Position numbers and translations under genes: made by a program. The notes below the pieces were generated by a model. The model was not told the DNA's origin and ran no database searches. It worked only from the letters and a program-made list of their open reading frames with translations. Of a stretch of 64,000 bases of DNA, positions 43,477 through 51,725 are shown in pieces. The stretch's first letter is position 1, and each line of letters opens with the position of its first letter. The stretch is from Pseudomonas sp. LB-090624 (GTDB taxonomy: Bacteria; Pseudomonadota; Gammaproteobacteria; Pseudomonadales; Pseudomonadaceae): assembly GCF_003205205.1 (NCBI RefSeq), contig NZ_QJRL01000017.1, positions 1 through 64,000 of the forward strand, written 5' to 3'.

Positions 43477-44434
43477 TGCGCAAGCCCAGGCTTTCGGGGT
43501 GCGGCTGCAGGTAGGCCTGCTGTTGCAGGTACGGGTCAGGGTGCTTGCGCAAATGGTGCTTGAGCAGGGTCAACGGCACCACCAGCGGCACCACGCCTTT
43601 ATGGTACTGGCCAATGACTGTCTGCAACTCGTCCTTGTCCTGTTGGGTCAGGGCATTCTTGAAGTAGCCGCACAGGTGCTGCAGCACGTTGCAGTGGGTG
43701 CCCCGGCTGGCGCAGCGGCGCAGGGCCTGCATCAGCTGGCTGAAGTAGAGCTGGCCAATGGCTTGGGGGTCGACATCCTTGTCCATGCTGCCAAGCAGGC
43801 GACCAAGGGTGCGATAGGCCTGCGGATTGTTGGCCATCAGCAAATACTTGTAGCGTGAGTGGAAGCGCACCAACGCGCCCCGGCTGAGGCCTTCGGCCAC
43901 TACGCGCTGCCAGTCAGCATAGGCGTAGACGCGGCTGATGAAGTTCTCGCGCAGCACAGGGTCGTGCAGGCGGCCTTCTTCCTCGACCGGCAGATCGGGG
44001 CGCAGTTCGCAGAAAGCCTGGGCATATACACCGCGGCCGCCATTCATGGCTGGGTAGCCATTGTCCTGGTACACCTTGACGCGCTCCAGGCCACAAGAGG
44101 GCGATTTCTGCATGAAGATATAGCCGCAGATGTCGTCGAGCTGGCTGGCCATCTGCTCGCCATAGCTGCGTAGCGGGCCGGTCACGTCCATGCCCGGGTT
44201 GCGAGTACCCACCACTTCCGGTTGTTCGGGGTTGCCGATAAGGCGAATCGGATCGCGTGGCACGCCCAAGCCAATAGCCACCTCCGGGCATACCGGCGAC
44301 CAGTCGAAGTGTTGTTCGAGTTGCGTGCGGCACAGGTCAGAGGACTTGTGGCCACCGTTATAGCGCACGCTGTGCCCGGTCAGGCAGGCGCTGATGGCGA
44401 TACGCGGCTTGCTGTGGGCGGAAGGGTCGTGCAT
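43466..44434 (-). CDS. DUF523 and DUF1722 (YbgA) two-domain protein
   Basis: A 322-residue protein. The N-terminal DUF523 domain has ISACLTGHSVRYNGGHK (about 13-29), CPEVAIGLGVPRDPI and SPSCG near 112, whose cysteines suggest metal or cluster binding. The C-terminal YbgA-like DUF1722 domain includes VRFHSRYKYLLMANNPQAY. This pairing is often found beside photolyase genes. The ATG at 44434 is preferred to the one four codons upstream because GGAGG lies five bases before it. It is the first gene of the light operon. Confidence 0.9.
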   Translation of the reverse strand: MHDPSAHSKPRIAISACLTGHSVRYNGGHKSSDLCRTQLEQHFDWSPVCPEVAIGLGVPRDPIRLIGNPEQPEVVGTRNPGMDVTGPLRSYGEQMASQLDDICGYIFMQKSPSCGLERVKVYQDNGYPAMNGGRGVYAQAFCELRPDLPVEEEGRLHDPVLRENFISRVYAYADWQRVVAEGLSRGALVRFHSRYKYLLMANNPQAYRTLGRLLGSMDKDVDPQAIGQLYFSQLMQALRRCASRGTHCNVLQHLCGYFKNALTQQDKDELQTVIGQYHKGVVPLVVPLTLLKHHLRKHPDPYLQQQAYLQPHPESLGLRNAV

Positions 44435-44451
44435 GGCTGCCTCCATAAACC

Positions 44452-44475
44452 TGTACGTAAGTAAAATCTTGTACA
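44452..44475. promoter_or_regulatory. LitR-type operator 1, upstream of the photolyase operon
   Basis: TGTACG-N12-TGTACA, one mismatch from the T(G/A)TACA-N12-TGTA(C/T)A pattern I recall for Pseudomonas LitR/PplR. It lies 18-41 bases before the first gene of the minus-strand operon. On the minus strand GGAATAAACC precedes it, as at the operator at 45571. Confidence 0.7.
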
Positions 44476-44501
44476 GGTTTATTCCAGCACAGCACAGAAG
44501 T

Positions 44502-44525
44502 TATGCAAACCACTATTTTTGTATA
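44502..44525. promoter_or_regulatory. LitR-type operator 2, tandem upstream copy
   Basis: TATGCA-N12-TGTATA matches the same pattern with one mismatch and lies 26 bases from operator 1. The centres are 50 bases apart, so two regulator complexes could bind on nearby faces of the helix. Confidence 0.55.
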
Positions 44526-44533
44526 GTGCTAAA

Positions 44534-45520
44534 TCACTCCAGGTGTTCGAGCAGCCGTCGCGCCGCTTCCTGGCCACTGAGCCAGGCACCTTCGACCCGC
44601 CCGGACAGGCACCAGTCGCCACAAGCGTACAAGCCCTGGTCGGCATCGGCCAAGGCGCCCCATTCATGGTTGCTGCTGGGGCGAGCGTATAGCCAGCGGT
44701 GGGCCAGGGCAAAGGTTGGCTCGGGTACCACGCAGCCGACCAGCTCGGCGAATTCGCCCCACAGCTGTTCGATGACTTCTTCCTTGGACAGGTCGATGTG
44801 CTGCCGGCTCCAGTCGGCAGTGGCGTGCAGTACCCAGGTGTCGAGCTGTTCGTCCCGGCCTGGCTTGCTGCGGTTGCGGGCCAGCCAGTCGAGTGGGTTG
44901 TCCTGGACGAAGCAGCCTTGCATCGGTGTGTCCAGGGCTGCCTGGAAGGCCAGTGCAACGGCCCAGGTAGGCTCCATCTGCACACCCGCAGCCACCGCCG
45001 CCAGTTTCGGGGTGGCGGCCAGCAGTGGCGTGGCCTGGGGGGCAGGGACTGCGATCACGACGCGGCTGTAGGGGCCGTGGCTGCAGCCTTCGGTGTCCTG
45101 CAGGTGCCAGTACTGTTTGCCGCGGAACACTTCGGCAATGCGGCAGCCGAAATTGACCGTGACGTCCTTGAGCAGGCCGCGGGTGATGGCACTCATTCGT
45201 GGCACGCCGACCCAGCGCGTCTGCTCGTCCGGGGAAGGGCTGAGGGTGCCATCCCGGTAGTTGTACAGCTGCGGTTTCCACTGTTCGGCCCAGCCGGCGG
45301 CAACCCATTGCTGCACCTGGTCGACAAAGCGCCGGTCACGCGCAGTGAAATATTGGGCACCGAGGTCGAGTGCGCCGGCCTCGCTGCGCTTGCTGGCCAT
45401 GCGCCCCCCACTGCCGTGGCCTTTGTCGAACAAGTGCACGGATTGCCCGGCCTTCTGCAGGGCTTGGGCGGCTGACAGGCCGGCGATACCGGCCCCGATG
45501 ATGGCAATAGGTACTGTCAT
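44534..45520 (-). CDS. FAD-dependent amine oxidase-like (renalase-type) protein
   Basis: A 328-residue flavoprotein. The dinucleotide fold IAIIGAGIAGLSAAQALQKAG is at about 5-25, followed by the GHGSGGRMASKR flavin loop. The C-terminal GLYACGDWCLSGRVEGAWLSGQEAARRL is the second FAD contact typical of amine oxidases and renalase-like enzymes. The substrate is unknown. It starts 51 bases from a LitR-type site and lies directly upstream of the photolyase operon, which suggests light induction. Confidence 0.9.
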   Translation of the reverse strand: MTVPIAIIGAGIAGLSAAQALQKAGQSVHLFDKGHGSGGRMASKRSEAGALDLGAQYFTARDRRFVDQVQQWVAAGWAEQWKPQLYNYRDGTLSPSPDEQTRWVGVPRMSAITRGLLKDVTVNFGCRIAEVFRGKQYWHLQDTEGCSHGPYSRVVIAVPAPQATPLLAATPKLAAVAAGVQMEPTWAVALAFQAALDTPMQGCFVQDNPLDWLARNRSKPGRDEQLDTWVLHATADWSRQHIDLSKEEVIEQLWGEFAELVGCVVPEPTFALAHRWLYARPSSNHEWGALADADQGLYACGDWCLSGRVEGAWLSGQEAARRLLEHLE

Positions 45521-45570
45521 GATGGCCTCTTCGAACCTTGCTGTGAGCAGAGTACGCTTTCAGGCAAACC

Positions 45571-45594
45571 TGTACAATGTGCAAAATTTGTATA
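45571..45594. promoter_or_regulatory. LitR-type operator 3, divergent promoter region
   Basis: TGTACA-N12-TGTATA is an exact fit to the T(G/A)TACA-N12-TGTA(C/T)A pattern. It lies in the 187-base gap between the oxidoreductase (minus) and the epimerase-hemH pair (plus), so it could control both. A perfect 12-base palindrome CCGCTTAAGCGG follows at 45603-45614. Confidence 0.75.
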
Positions 45595-45707
45595 AGGTTA
45601 TTCCGCTTAAGCGGTCAGGTTGGCCTATGTTTATCCGAGAGCGTCGGGTCAAAAAAGTGCCTTGATGTTAAAAATAGACCACCGCCGCATTCTGCGAGGA
45701 CACAGCC

Positions 45708-46613
45708 ATGCATATATTGCTGACGGGCGGCACTGGGTTGATTGGCAAGCACCTTTGCCACTACTGGCTTGGCCAGGGCCATCGGCTGACAGTGTGGAGC
45801 CGGCGCCCTCAGGATGTGCCGAAAATTTGCGGCACTGGCGTACGGGGTATCGCCCGGTTGGAGCAGCTGGAGCCGGATGATCAGCTCGACGCGGTGGTCA
45901 ACCTCGCGGGGGCGCCGATTGCCGACCGGCCTTGGACGGCTGCCCGGCGCAACCTGCTGTGGGCCAGCCGCATTACGCTCACCGAGCAGCTGCTGGCTTG
46001 GCTCGGCACCCGGGAGCAGCGCCCGGAAGTGTTGATTTCGGGGTCTGCGGTGGGCTGGTACGGTGATGGCGGTGAGCGCGAGCTGACCGAGGCCTCAACC
46101 CCCGTGCGGGAAGATTTCGCCAGCCAGTTATGCATTGCCTGGGAAGAGACCGCCCAGCGTTCACAGGCCCAGGGTATTCGCGTGGTGCTGGTGCGTACCG
46201 GGTTGGTGCTGGCCAGCGACGGCGGCTTTTTGTCGCGCCTGCGCGTACCGTTCAAACTGGGACTGGGCGGGCCTCTGGGCGACGGGCGGCAATGGATGCC
46301 CTGGGTCCATATAGACGACCAGGTCGCCCTGATTGATTTTCTGTTGCAGCACAAGGATGCCAGCGGTCCTTATAATGCCTGCGCGCCCGAGCCGGTGCGC
46401 AACCGCGAGTTCGCCAAGCGCCTGGGCCGTACCTTGCACCGGCCGGCACTGCTGCCGGTGCCCGCATTTCTGCTGAAGGCAGGCTTGGGCGAGCTGTCGA
46501 TGCTGCTGCTCGGTGGCCAGCGAGCGCGCCCGGTGCGCTTGCTCGCGGCAGGCTTCACCTTCCGTTTCAACGATCTGCAATCGGCCCTGGACAATTTGTC
46601 CAGCCGCCTCTGA
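45708..46613 (+). CDS. TIGR01777-family epimerase (YfcH/SulA-like NAD-binding protein)
   Basis: A 301-residue extended-SDR protein. The N-terminus MHILLTGGTGLIGKHLCHYWL is the nucleotide-binding motif, and the TIGR01777 marks NLAGAPIADRPWTAARRNLLWASRI and SAVGWYGDGGERELTEAS are present. The C-terminal PAFLLKAGLGELSMLLLGGQRARP closes the family pattern. The physiological reaction is not known to me. It starts after a LitR-type operator and ends 13 bases before hemH, so the two probably share a transcript. Confidence 0.92.
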   Translation: MHILLTGGTGLIGKHLCHYWLGQGHRLTVWSRRPQDVPKICGTGVRGIARLEQLEPDDQLDAVVNLAGAPIADRPWTAARRNLLWASRITLTEQLLAWLGTREQRPEVLISGSAVGWYGDGGERELTEASTPVREDFASQLCIAWEETAQRSQAQGIRVVLVRTGLVLASDGGFLSRLRVPFKLGLGGPLGDGRQWMPWVHIDDQVALIDFLLQHKDASGPYNACAPEPVRNREFAKRLGRTLHRPALLPVPAFLLKAGLGELSMLLLGGQRARPVRLLAAGFTFRFNDLQSALDNLSSRL

Positions 46614-46626
46614 CATAGGACGCTGC

Positions 46627-47643
46627 ATGACCGATCATGCCCTGCTGCTGGTCAACCTGGGTTCCCCGGCCTCCACCTCGGTGGCCGATGTACGCCGCTA
46701 CCTCAACCAGTTCCTCATGGACCCGTACGTGGTCGACCTGCCGTGGCCGGTGCGGCGCTTGCTGGTGTCGCTGATCCTAATCAAGCGCCCAGAGCAATCG
46801 GCTCATGCCTACGCTTCGATCTGGTGGGAGGAGGGCTCGCCTCTGGTGGTGCTGACCCGTCGGCTGCAGGCCGCGATGGTCGAGCACTGGCCACATGGCC
46901 CAGTGGAAATTGCCATGCGCTACGGCCAGCCAGCGTTGCCTGATGTGTTGGAGCGGCTGGCCGCCCAAGGTGTGCGCAAGGTGACTTTGGCGCCGCTGTA
47001 TCCACAGTTCGCCGACAGCACGGTGACCACGGTGGTCGAGCTGGCAAAACAGACAGTCAGCGAGCGCCAGTTGCCGTTGCAGATGCGTGTGCTGCAGCCG
47101 TTCTACGAGCACCCGGCGTACATCGAGGCGCTGGCTGCCAGTGCCCAGCCGTACCTTGAGACGGGTTACGACCACCTGCTGTTGAGCTTCCATGGTTTGC
47201 CGGAACGGCACCTGAAAAAGCTGTTTCCGAAAGGGGTCAAGCACGACCTGCGTGCCGCCGATTGCTGCTACGAAGCGACCGCCGAAGTACGTTCGGTTTG
47301 CTATCGCGGGCAATGCCTGGCTACGGCCAAAGCCTTTGCGCAGAGAATGGGCATACCTGATGGCAAGTGGTCAGTATCGTTCCAGTCGCGGCTGGGCCGG
47401 GACAAGTGGATCGAACCCTACACCGAGACGCGGTTGGATGAGCTGGCCAAGGCAGGTGTGAAGAAGCTGCTGGTGATGTGCCCGGCGTTTGTGGCGGATT
47501 GCATCGAAACGCTGGAAGAGATAGGCATGCGTGGCAGCGAGCAGTTTGTCGAGGCGGGTGGCCGGGAGTTGGTGCTTGTGCCGTGCCTGAATGATCACCC
47601 GGAGTGGGTGAGGGTGTTGGCTGATATGTGTGAAAATGCCTGA
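46627..47643 (+). CDS. hemH: Ferrochelatase
   Basis: A 338-residue enzyme that inserts ferrous iron into protoporphyrin IX, the last step of heme b synthesis. LLLVNLGSPAS opens the protein, the catalytic His is in LSFHGLPERH near 196-200, and SFQSRLGRDKWIEPYTE is the C-terminal hallmark. The ATG at 46627 begins at the homology; upstream open frame belongs to the epimerase. Its position behind a putative light-controlled promoter is notable, since its substrate is a photosensitiser. Confidence 0.97.
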   Translation: MTDHALLLVNLGSPASTSVADVRRYLNQFLMDPYVVDLPWPVRRLLVSLILIKRPEQSAHAYASIWWEEGSPLVVLTRRLQAAMVEHWPHGPVEIAMRYGQPALPDVLERLAAQGVRKVTLAPLYPQFADSTVTTVVELAKQTVSERQLPLQMRVLQPFYEHPAYIEALAASAQPYLETGYDHLLLSFHGLPERHLKKLFPKGVKHDLRAADCCYEATAEVRSVCYRGQCLATAKAFAQRMGIPDGKWSVSFQSRLGRDKWIEPYTETRLDELAKAGVKKLLVMCPAFVADCIETLEEIGMRGSEQFVEAGGRELVLVPCLNDHPEWVRVLADMCENA

Positions 47644-47647
47644 ATCG

Positions 47648-47670
47648 AAGGGGCCGCCTTGCGGCCCCTT
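47648..47670. terminator. Bidirectional terminator between hemH and uraA
   Basis: Ten-base arms AAGGGGCCGC and GCGGCCCCTT around a CTT loop lie between two converging 3' ends, 4 bases after the hemH stop and 8 bases from the uraA stop. The T-run is weak on both sides. Confidence 0.7.
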
Positions 47671-47678
47671 CCGACCGT

Positions 47679-48944
47679 TTATACATCCAGCTTCTTGTGC
47701 TTCCAGCCATCATTGCCCGGCAGAATCAGGTTCAGGGCAATAGCCACAATGGCGCACAGGGCGATGCCCTTCAGGCCCCAGTCATCCGGGCCGTCCCCGC
47801 TGCCGATCAGCACGCCGCCGATACCGAACACCAGTGTCACCGAGACGATCACCAGGTTGCGTGCTTCGGCCAGGTCGATCTTGTGGCGGATCATGGTGTT
47901 CATGCCCACCGCTGCGATCGAGCCGAACAGCAGGCACAGAATGCCGCCCATCACCGGCACCGGGATGCTCTGCAGCAGCGCGCCGAACTTGCCGATGAAC
48001 GCCAGGGTAATGGCGAAGACCGCCGCCCAGGTCATGATCTTCGGGTTGTAGTTCTTGGTCAGCATCACCGCGCCGGTCACTTCGGCATAGGTAGTGTTGG
48101 GCGGGCCGCCGAACAGGCCGGCTGCAGTGGTCGCCAGGCCGTCCCCCAGCAACGTCCGGTGCAGGCCAGGCTTCTTCAGGTAGTCACGACCGGTCACGCT
48201 GCCCACTGCAATCACCCCGCCGATATGCTCGATCGCCGGCGCCAGCGCAACCGGAACGATGAACAGAATGGCCTGCCAGTTGAACGCAGGGGCGGTGAAA
48301 TTGGGGATTTCCAGCCACGGTGCGGCAGCGATCCTGGCGGTGTCGACCACGCCAAAGGCGAACGACAGGGCAAAGCCCACCAGCACGCCGGAGATGATGG
48401 GTACCAGGCGGAAAATGCCCTTGCCGAATACGGCAACGATCAAGGTTGTCAGCAGCGCTGGCATCGAGATCAGCATGGCCGTCTTGTACGGCATCAGCGC
48501 TGCACCATCCCCACCTTTGCCCATTGCCATGTTGGCGGCGATAGGCGCCATGGCCAGGCCGATGGAGATGATTACCGGGCCGATCACCACGGGCGGCAGC
48601 ATGCGGTCGATGAAACCGGTGCCTTTGATTTTTACCATCAGGCCCATGAAGGTGTACACGAAGCCTGCAGCCATCACGCCGCCCATGGTCTCGGCCAGGC
48701 CGAACTGGCCCTTGGCGAGGATGATAGGGGTGATGAAGGCAAAGCTCGACGCCAGGAACACCGGTACCTGACGGCCGGTGACCAGCTGGAACAGCAAGGT
48801 GCCGATGCCGGCAGTGAACAGCGCGACGTTCGGGTCCAGGCCGGTGATCAGGGGCATCAGCACCAGCGCGCCGAATGCCACGAAAAGCATCTGCGCGCCC
48901 GAAACGACCTGGCGCCAGAGCGGGTCGTTGAAGCCGTCCTGCAT
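47679..48944 (-). CDS. uraA: Uracil permease (NCS2 family)
   Basis: A 421-residue nucleobase-proton symporter with about fourteen membrane segments. AFGALVLMPLITGLDPNVALFTAGIGTLLFQLVTGRQVPVFLASSFAFI and the NCS2 motif around VALAPAIEHIGGVIAVGSVTGRDY are the UraA marks. It imports uracil for salvage and lies 2 bases downstream of upp, forming a two-gene operon. Confidence 0.96.
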   Translation of the reverse strand: MQDGFNDPLWRQVVSGAQMLFVAFGALVLMPLITGLDPNVALFTAGIGTLLFQLVTGRQVPVFLASSFAFITPIILAKGQFGLAETMGGVMAAGFVYTFMGLMVKIKGTGFIDRMLPPVVIGPVIISIGLAMAPIAANMAMGKGGDGAALMPYKTAMLISMPALLTTLIVAVFGKGIFRLVPIISGVLVGFALSFAFGVVDTARIAAAPWLEIPNFTAPAFNWQAILFIVPVALAPAIEHIGGVIAVGSVTGRDYLKKPGLHRTLLGDGLATTAAGLFGGPPNTTYAEVTGAVMLTKNYNPKIMTWAAVFAITLAFIGKFGALLQSIPVPVMGGILCLLFGSIAAVGMNTMIRHKIDLAEARNLVIVSVTLVFGIGGVLIGSGDGPDDWGLKGIALCAIVAIALNLILPGNDGWKHKKLDV

Positions 48945-48946
48945 GG

Positions 48947-49585
48947 TCAGGCGTCCTTTTGCTTGGTGCCGAAGATCTTGTCACCGGCATCGCCCAGGCC
49001 TGGCACGATGTAGCCGTGCTCGTTCAGGCGCTGGTCGATCGAGGCGGTGTAGATTTTCACGTCCGGGTGGGCTTTTTCCACCACCTCGATGCCTTCTGGC
49101 GCGGCGACCAGCACCATGGCGCGAATCTCTTTGCAGCCAGCCTTTTTCAGCAGGTCGATGGTGGCGACCATCGAACCGCCAGTGGCCAGCATTGGGTCGA
49201 TGATCAGGGCCAGGCGCTGGTTGATGTCTGGCGCGAGCTTTTCCAGGTAGGTGTGGGCTTCCAGGGTTTCTTCGTTGCGGGCAACGCCGACGGCGCTGAC
49301 CTTGGCACCCGGGATCAGGCTGAGCACGCCATCGAGCATGCCGATGCCGGCGCGCAGGATCGGTACTACAGTGATCTTCTTGCCGGCGATTTTTTCCACC
49401 GAGACCTTGCCACACCAGCCGTCGATCTCGTAGGTTTCGAGTGGCAGGTCCTGGGTGGCCTCATAGGTCAGAAGGGCGCCGACTTCCTGGGCGAGTTCGC
49501 GAAAATTCTTGGTGCTGATATCGGCACGGCGCATCAGGCCGAGCTTGTGGCGGATCAGCGGATGGCGGATCTCACGAGTGGGCAT
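48947..49585 (-). CDS. upp: Uracil phosphoribosyltransferase
   Basis: A 212-residue enzyme making UMP from uracil and PRPP. The N-terminus MPTREIRHPLIRHKLGLMRRADISTKNFREL matches the family. The PRPP loop is LIIDPMLATGGSM (about 124-136), and the C-terminal YIVPGLGDAGDKIFGTK is the uracil-binding signature. The ATG at 49585 was chosen on the family N-terminus rather than the in-frame ATG eight codons earlier. Transcribed with uraA. Confidence 0.97.
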   Translation of the reverse strand: MPTREIRHPLIRHKLGLMRRADISTKNFRELAQEVGALLTYEATQDLPLETYEIDGWCGKVSVEKIAGKKITVVPILRAGIGMLDGVLSLIPGAKVSAVGVARNEETLEAHTYLEKLAPDINQRLALIIDPMLATGGSMVATIDLLKKAGCKEIRAMVLVAAPEGIEVVEKAHPDVKIYTASIDQRLNEHGYIVPGLGDAGDKIFGTKQKDA

Positions 49586-49745
49586 AGGGGGGCTCCGAAA
49601 GGCGGGCAAAAAAACCGCGCTAGATTAATCTATTCAGCCTGTGCTGTCGTCTGGTCATTCTGGACGTTAGTCCATAAATGCTTGATCTGTGACGAGCGGA
49701 TGCGTACCTTTGCCCGCTTTTCCAAATTGCACCCCGGAGAGCGCC

Positions 49746-50303
49746 ATGTCCGCCGATCTCGAGCATATCCGTCAAGTCATGCGTGAAGCTGACTGCCTGT
49801 ACACCGAAGCCGAAGTCGAAGCGGCCATCGCCAAGGTTGGCGAGCAGATCTGCAAAGACCTGCACGACAAGAACCCGGTGGTGTTCTGCGTAATGAACGG
49901 TGGCCTGATCTTTTCCGGCAAACTGCTGACCCACCTGCAGTTCCCGCTGGAAGCCTCGTACCTGCACGCCACCCGCTACCGCAACCAGACCAGCGGCGGC
50001 GAGTTGTTCTGGAAGGCCAAGCCGGAAGTGTCGTTCATCGACCGTGACGTGCTGATCGTCGACGACATCCTCGACGAAGGCCACACCCTCAGCGCCATCA
50101 TCGAATTCTGCAAGCATGCCGGCGCGCGCTCGGTGCACACTGCGGTGCTGATCGACAAGGACCACGACCGCAAGGCCAGCCCGGACCTCAAGGCCAACTA
50201 CGTGGGCCTGCCCTGCGTCGACCGCTACATCTTCGGTTACGGCATGGACTACAAAGGCTACTGGCGCAACGCCAACGGCATCTTCGCCGTGAAGGGGCTG
50301 TGA
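49746..50303 (+). CDS. hpt: Hypoxanthine-guanine phosphoribosyltransferase
   Basis: A 185-residue purine salvage enzyme. The PRPP motif DVLIVDDILDEGHTLSAI lies near 100-117, preceded by the flexible loop region and followed by DYVGL-like purine-binding YVGLPCVDRYIFGYGMDYKG. It converts hypoxanthine and guanine to IMP and GMP. The start at 49746 has CGGAGAGCGCC upstream. It is divergent from upp and followed after 2 bases by a cupin gene. Confidence 0.95.
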   Translation: MSADLEHIRQVMREADCLYTEAEVEAAIAKVGEQICKDLHDKNPVVFCVMNGGLIFSGKLLTHLQFPLEASYLHATRYRNQTSGGELFWKAKPEVSFIDRDVLIVDDILDEGHTLSAIIEFCKHAGARSVHTAVLIDKDHDRKASPDLKANYVGLPCVDRYIFGYGMDYKGYWRNANGIFAVKGL

Positions 50304-50305
50304 TC

Positions 50306-50779
50306 ATGCGCCAGCCTGCGTTCATCGACCAATCGCTGTTCGCCGGGCTGGCCGAAAAGGCTGCTGCCAACCCGCGCGGGCGGCAGCATCACACCTTCCA
50401 CGAAATGGAAGATCCGTGCCATCGCATGGCGGTCGGGCTGCAGCCGACGACCTACATCCCACCGCACCGCCACCTGAGCGCCGACAAGGCAGAGACCTTG
50501 CTGGTGCTCAAGGGGCGCTTCGGCCTGCTGATTTTCGATGAGCAGGGCGGGGTCACTGCCAAGCGGGTGCTGCAGGCTGGGGGCGACTGCCTGGGTGTCG
50601 ACCTGGCGCCGGGTACCTACCATGGCTTGGTGGTGCTGGAGCCCGACAGCATCCTGTTCGAGTGCAAGGCTGGGCCGTACCGGCCGGTAGGCGAGGGCGA
50701 GCACGCGCACTGGGCGCCGCGCGAGGGTGAGGCGGGTGTAGCCGACTACCAGGCCTGGTTGCGCGCGCAGTTCGATTGA
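50306..50779 (+). CDS. WbuC-type cupin protein
   Basis: A 157-residue small cupin. Its MEDPCHRMAVGLQPTTYIPPHRHLSADKAETLLVLKGRFGLLIFDEQG stretch is the WbuC/cupin fold metal-site region, with histidines at PHRH and a Glu in ETLLV. The C-terminal FECKAGPYRP is typical of WbuC. Its enzymatic role is not assigned. It starts 2 bases after hpt, at ATG 50306 (a GTG two codons earlier is also open), so it is co-transcribed. Confidence 0.85.
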   Translation: MRQPAFIDQSLFAGLAEKAAANPRGRQHHTFHEMEDPCHRMAVGLQPTTYIPPHRHLSADKAETLLVLKGRFGLLIFDEQGGVTAKRVLQAGGDCLGVDLAPGTYHGLVVLEPDSILFECKAGPYRPVGEGEHAHWAPREGEAGVADYQAWLRAQFD

Positions 50780-50839
50780 TGGCGCCGGTACAGCCCAGAC
50801 ACAGCGTGCTAGAGTGCTCCTTCATACAAGGAGCCTCAC

Positions 50840-51310
50840 ATGCGTGCGATTCTTCCCCTCCTGTTGGCGTTCAGCCTGCCACTCGCCGCCGCACCCCTGC
50901 ACAGCCAGTTCCTGCCACCTGACGACCTGTCCCTGCGCCAGGAAGCGCCGACCAGCCAGCAACTGCTGCAAGTGACCGATTACTCGGTGGTAGTCGGGGC
51001 CCAGCGCCAGTCCGACCAGCAACCGATCCCGATCACTTCGTCGCTGCAGGTGCGCCTGAAAGGCAAGCCGTTGAGCAAGGGGGCCACCATCGCCCAGGTG
51101 CTGCTGACCTTCGACGGTGAAGCCGCCAAGAGCCTGAAGAAGCCGGTGTATGACGAAAAAAACCGCACCTTGAGCCTGAATTACCCAGTTAGCGACTACC
51201 GGGTGATCATGGACCTGTTGCGCAACGAAACGCTGTACGTGCAGTTTCTTACGTATGGCAACGGCCATATATGGGCCGACTTGCACACCGGCACCGTACG
51301 TACGCGTTGA
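50840..51310 (+). CDS. Periplasmic hypothetical protein
   Basis: A 156-residue conserved pseudomonad protein I cannot assign. A signal peptide ends near LAAAP (about 15-19). The mature part is predicted as mainly beta, with alternating polar and hydrophobic strands such as SSLQVRLKGKPLSKGATIAQVLLTFDG. It contains no cysteine and no known motif. An AAGGAG site lies 10-15 bases before the ATG. It is followed after 68 bases by a small cytosolic gene. Confidence 0.75.
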   Translation: MRAILPLLLAFSLPLAAAPLHSQFLPPDDLSLRQEAPTSQQLLQVTDYSVVVGAQRQSDQQPIPITSSLQVRLKGKPLSKGATIAQVLLTFDGEAAKSLKKPVYDEKNRTLSLNYPVSDYRVIMDLLRNETLYVQFLTYGNGHIWADLHTGTVRTR

Positions 51311-51378
51311 GGCGCGTAGCCTGCGAGGGGTAAACTGCCGGCCTTCGAAATTCCGTGATGGTCCAGTTGGAGTCGGCA

Positions 51379-51669
51379 ATGCGTAAAGACAAGAAACAGG
51401 TAATCGGTGACGAAATCAGCGACGACTACATCAAGTCGTTCCTTCAGTTCGAGCCGGCCGATGGCGTGACCTCGCCGTCGCTGCACAAGCTGGTCAAGGC
51501 TTACCGTGGCCTGCGCGTCGATGACTTCGAGCGCTTTGTCGGCTTTTTCGTCGAAGCTGGCCTGGACCTGGATGGCAAGGACGAGCACGGCAAGACCTTC
51601 GTCGAGCAGATTGCCGACCAGCGCAATGCGCCTGAGTACATCGAGATCATCGATAACGCCCGCGGCTGA
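51379..51669 (+). CDS. PA4642-family small protein
   Basis: A 96-residue soluble protein of the family I know as PA4642. It starts MRKDKKQVIGDEISDDYIK, and the centre SPSLHKLVKAYRGLRVDDFERFVGFFVEAGLDL is highly regular helix. No function is known to me. The start at 51379 has TTGGAG 7-11 bases upstream; an in-frame ATG eight codons earlier is weaker. A bidirectional terminator follows. Confidence 0.82.
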   Translation: MRKDKKQVIGDEISDDYIKSFLQFEPADGVTSPSLHKLVKAYRGLRVDDFERFVGFFVEAGLDLDGKDEHGKTFVEQIADQRNAPEYIEIIDNARG

Positions 51670-51684
51670 TAGATCGCCAGACAC

Positions 51685-51711
51685 AAAAAAACGCCCCGAG
51701 GGGCGTTTTTT
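51685..51711. terminator. Bidirectional Rho-independent terminator
   Basis: AAAAAACGCCCC and GGGGCGTTTTTT flank a three-base loop. The stem is followed by T-runs in both directions, between the PA4642-type gene and the convergent mqo gene. Confidence 0.95.
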
Positions 51712-51725
51712 CGTTAGCGGGCGGT

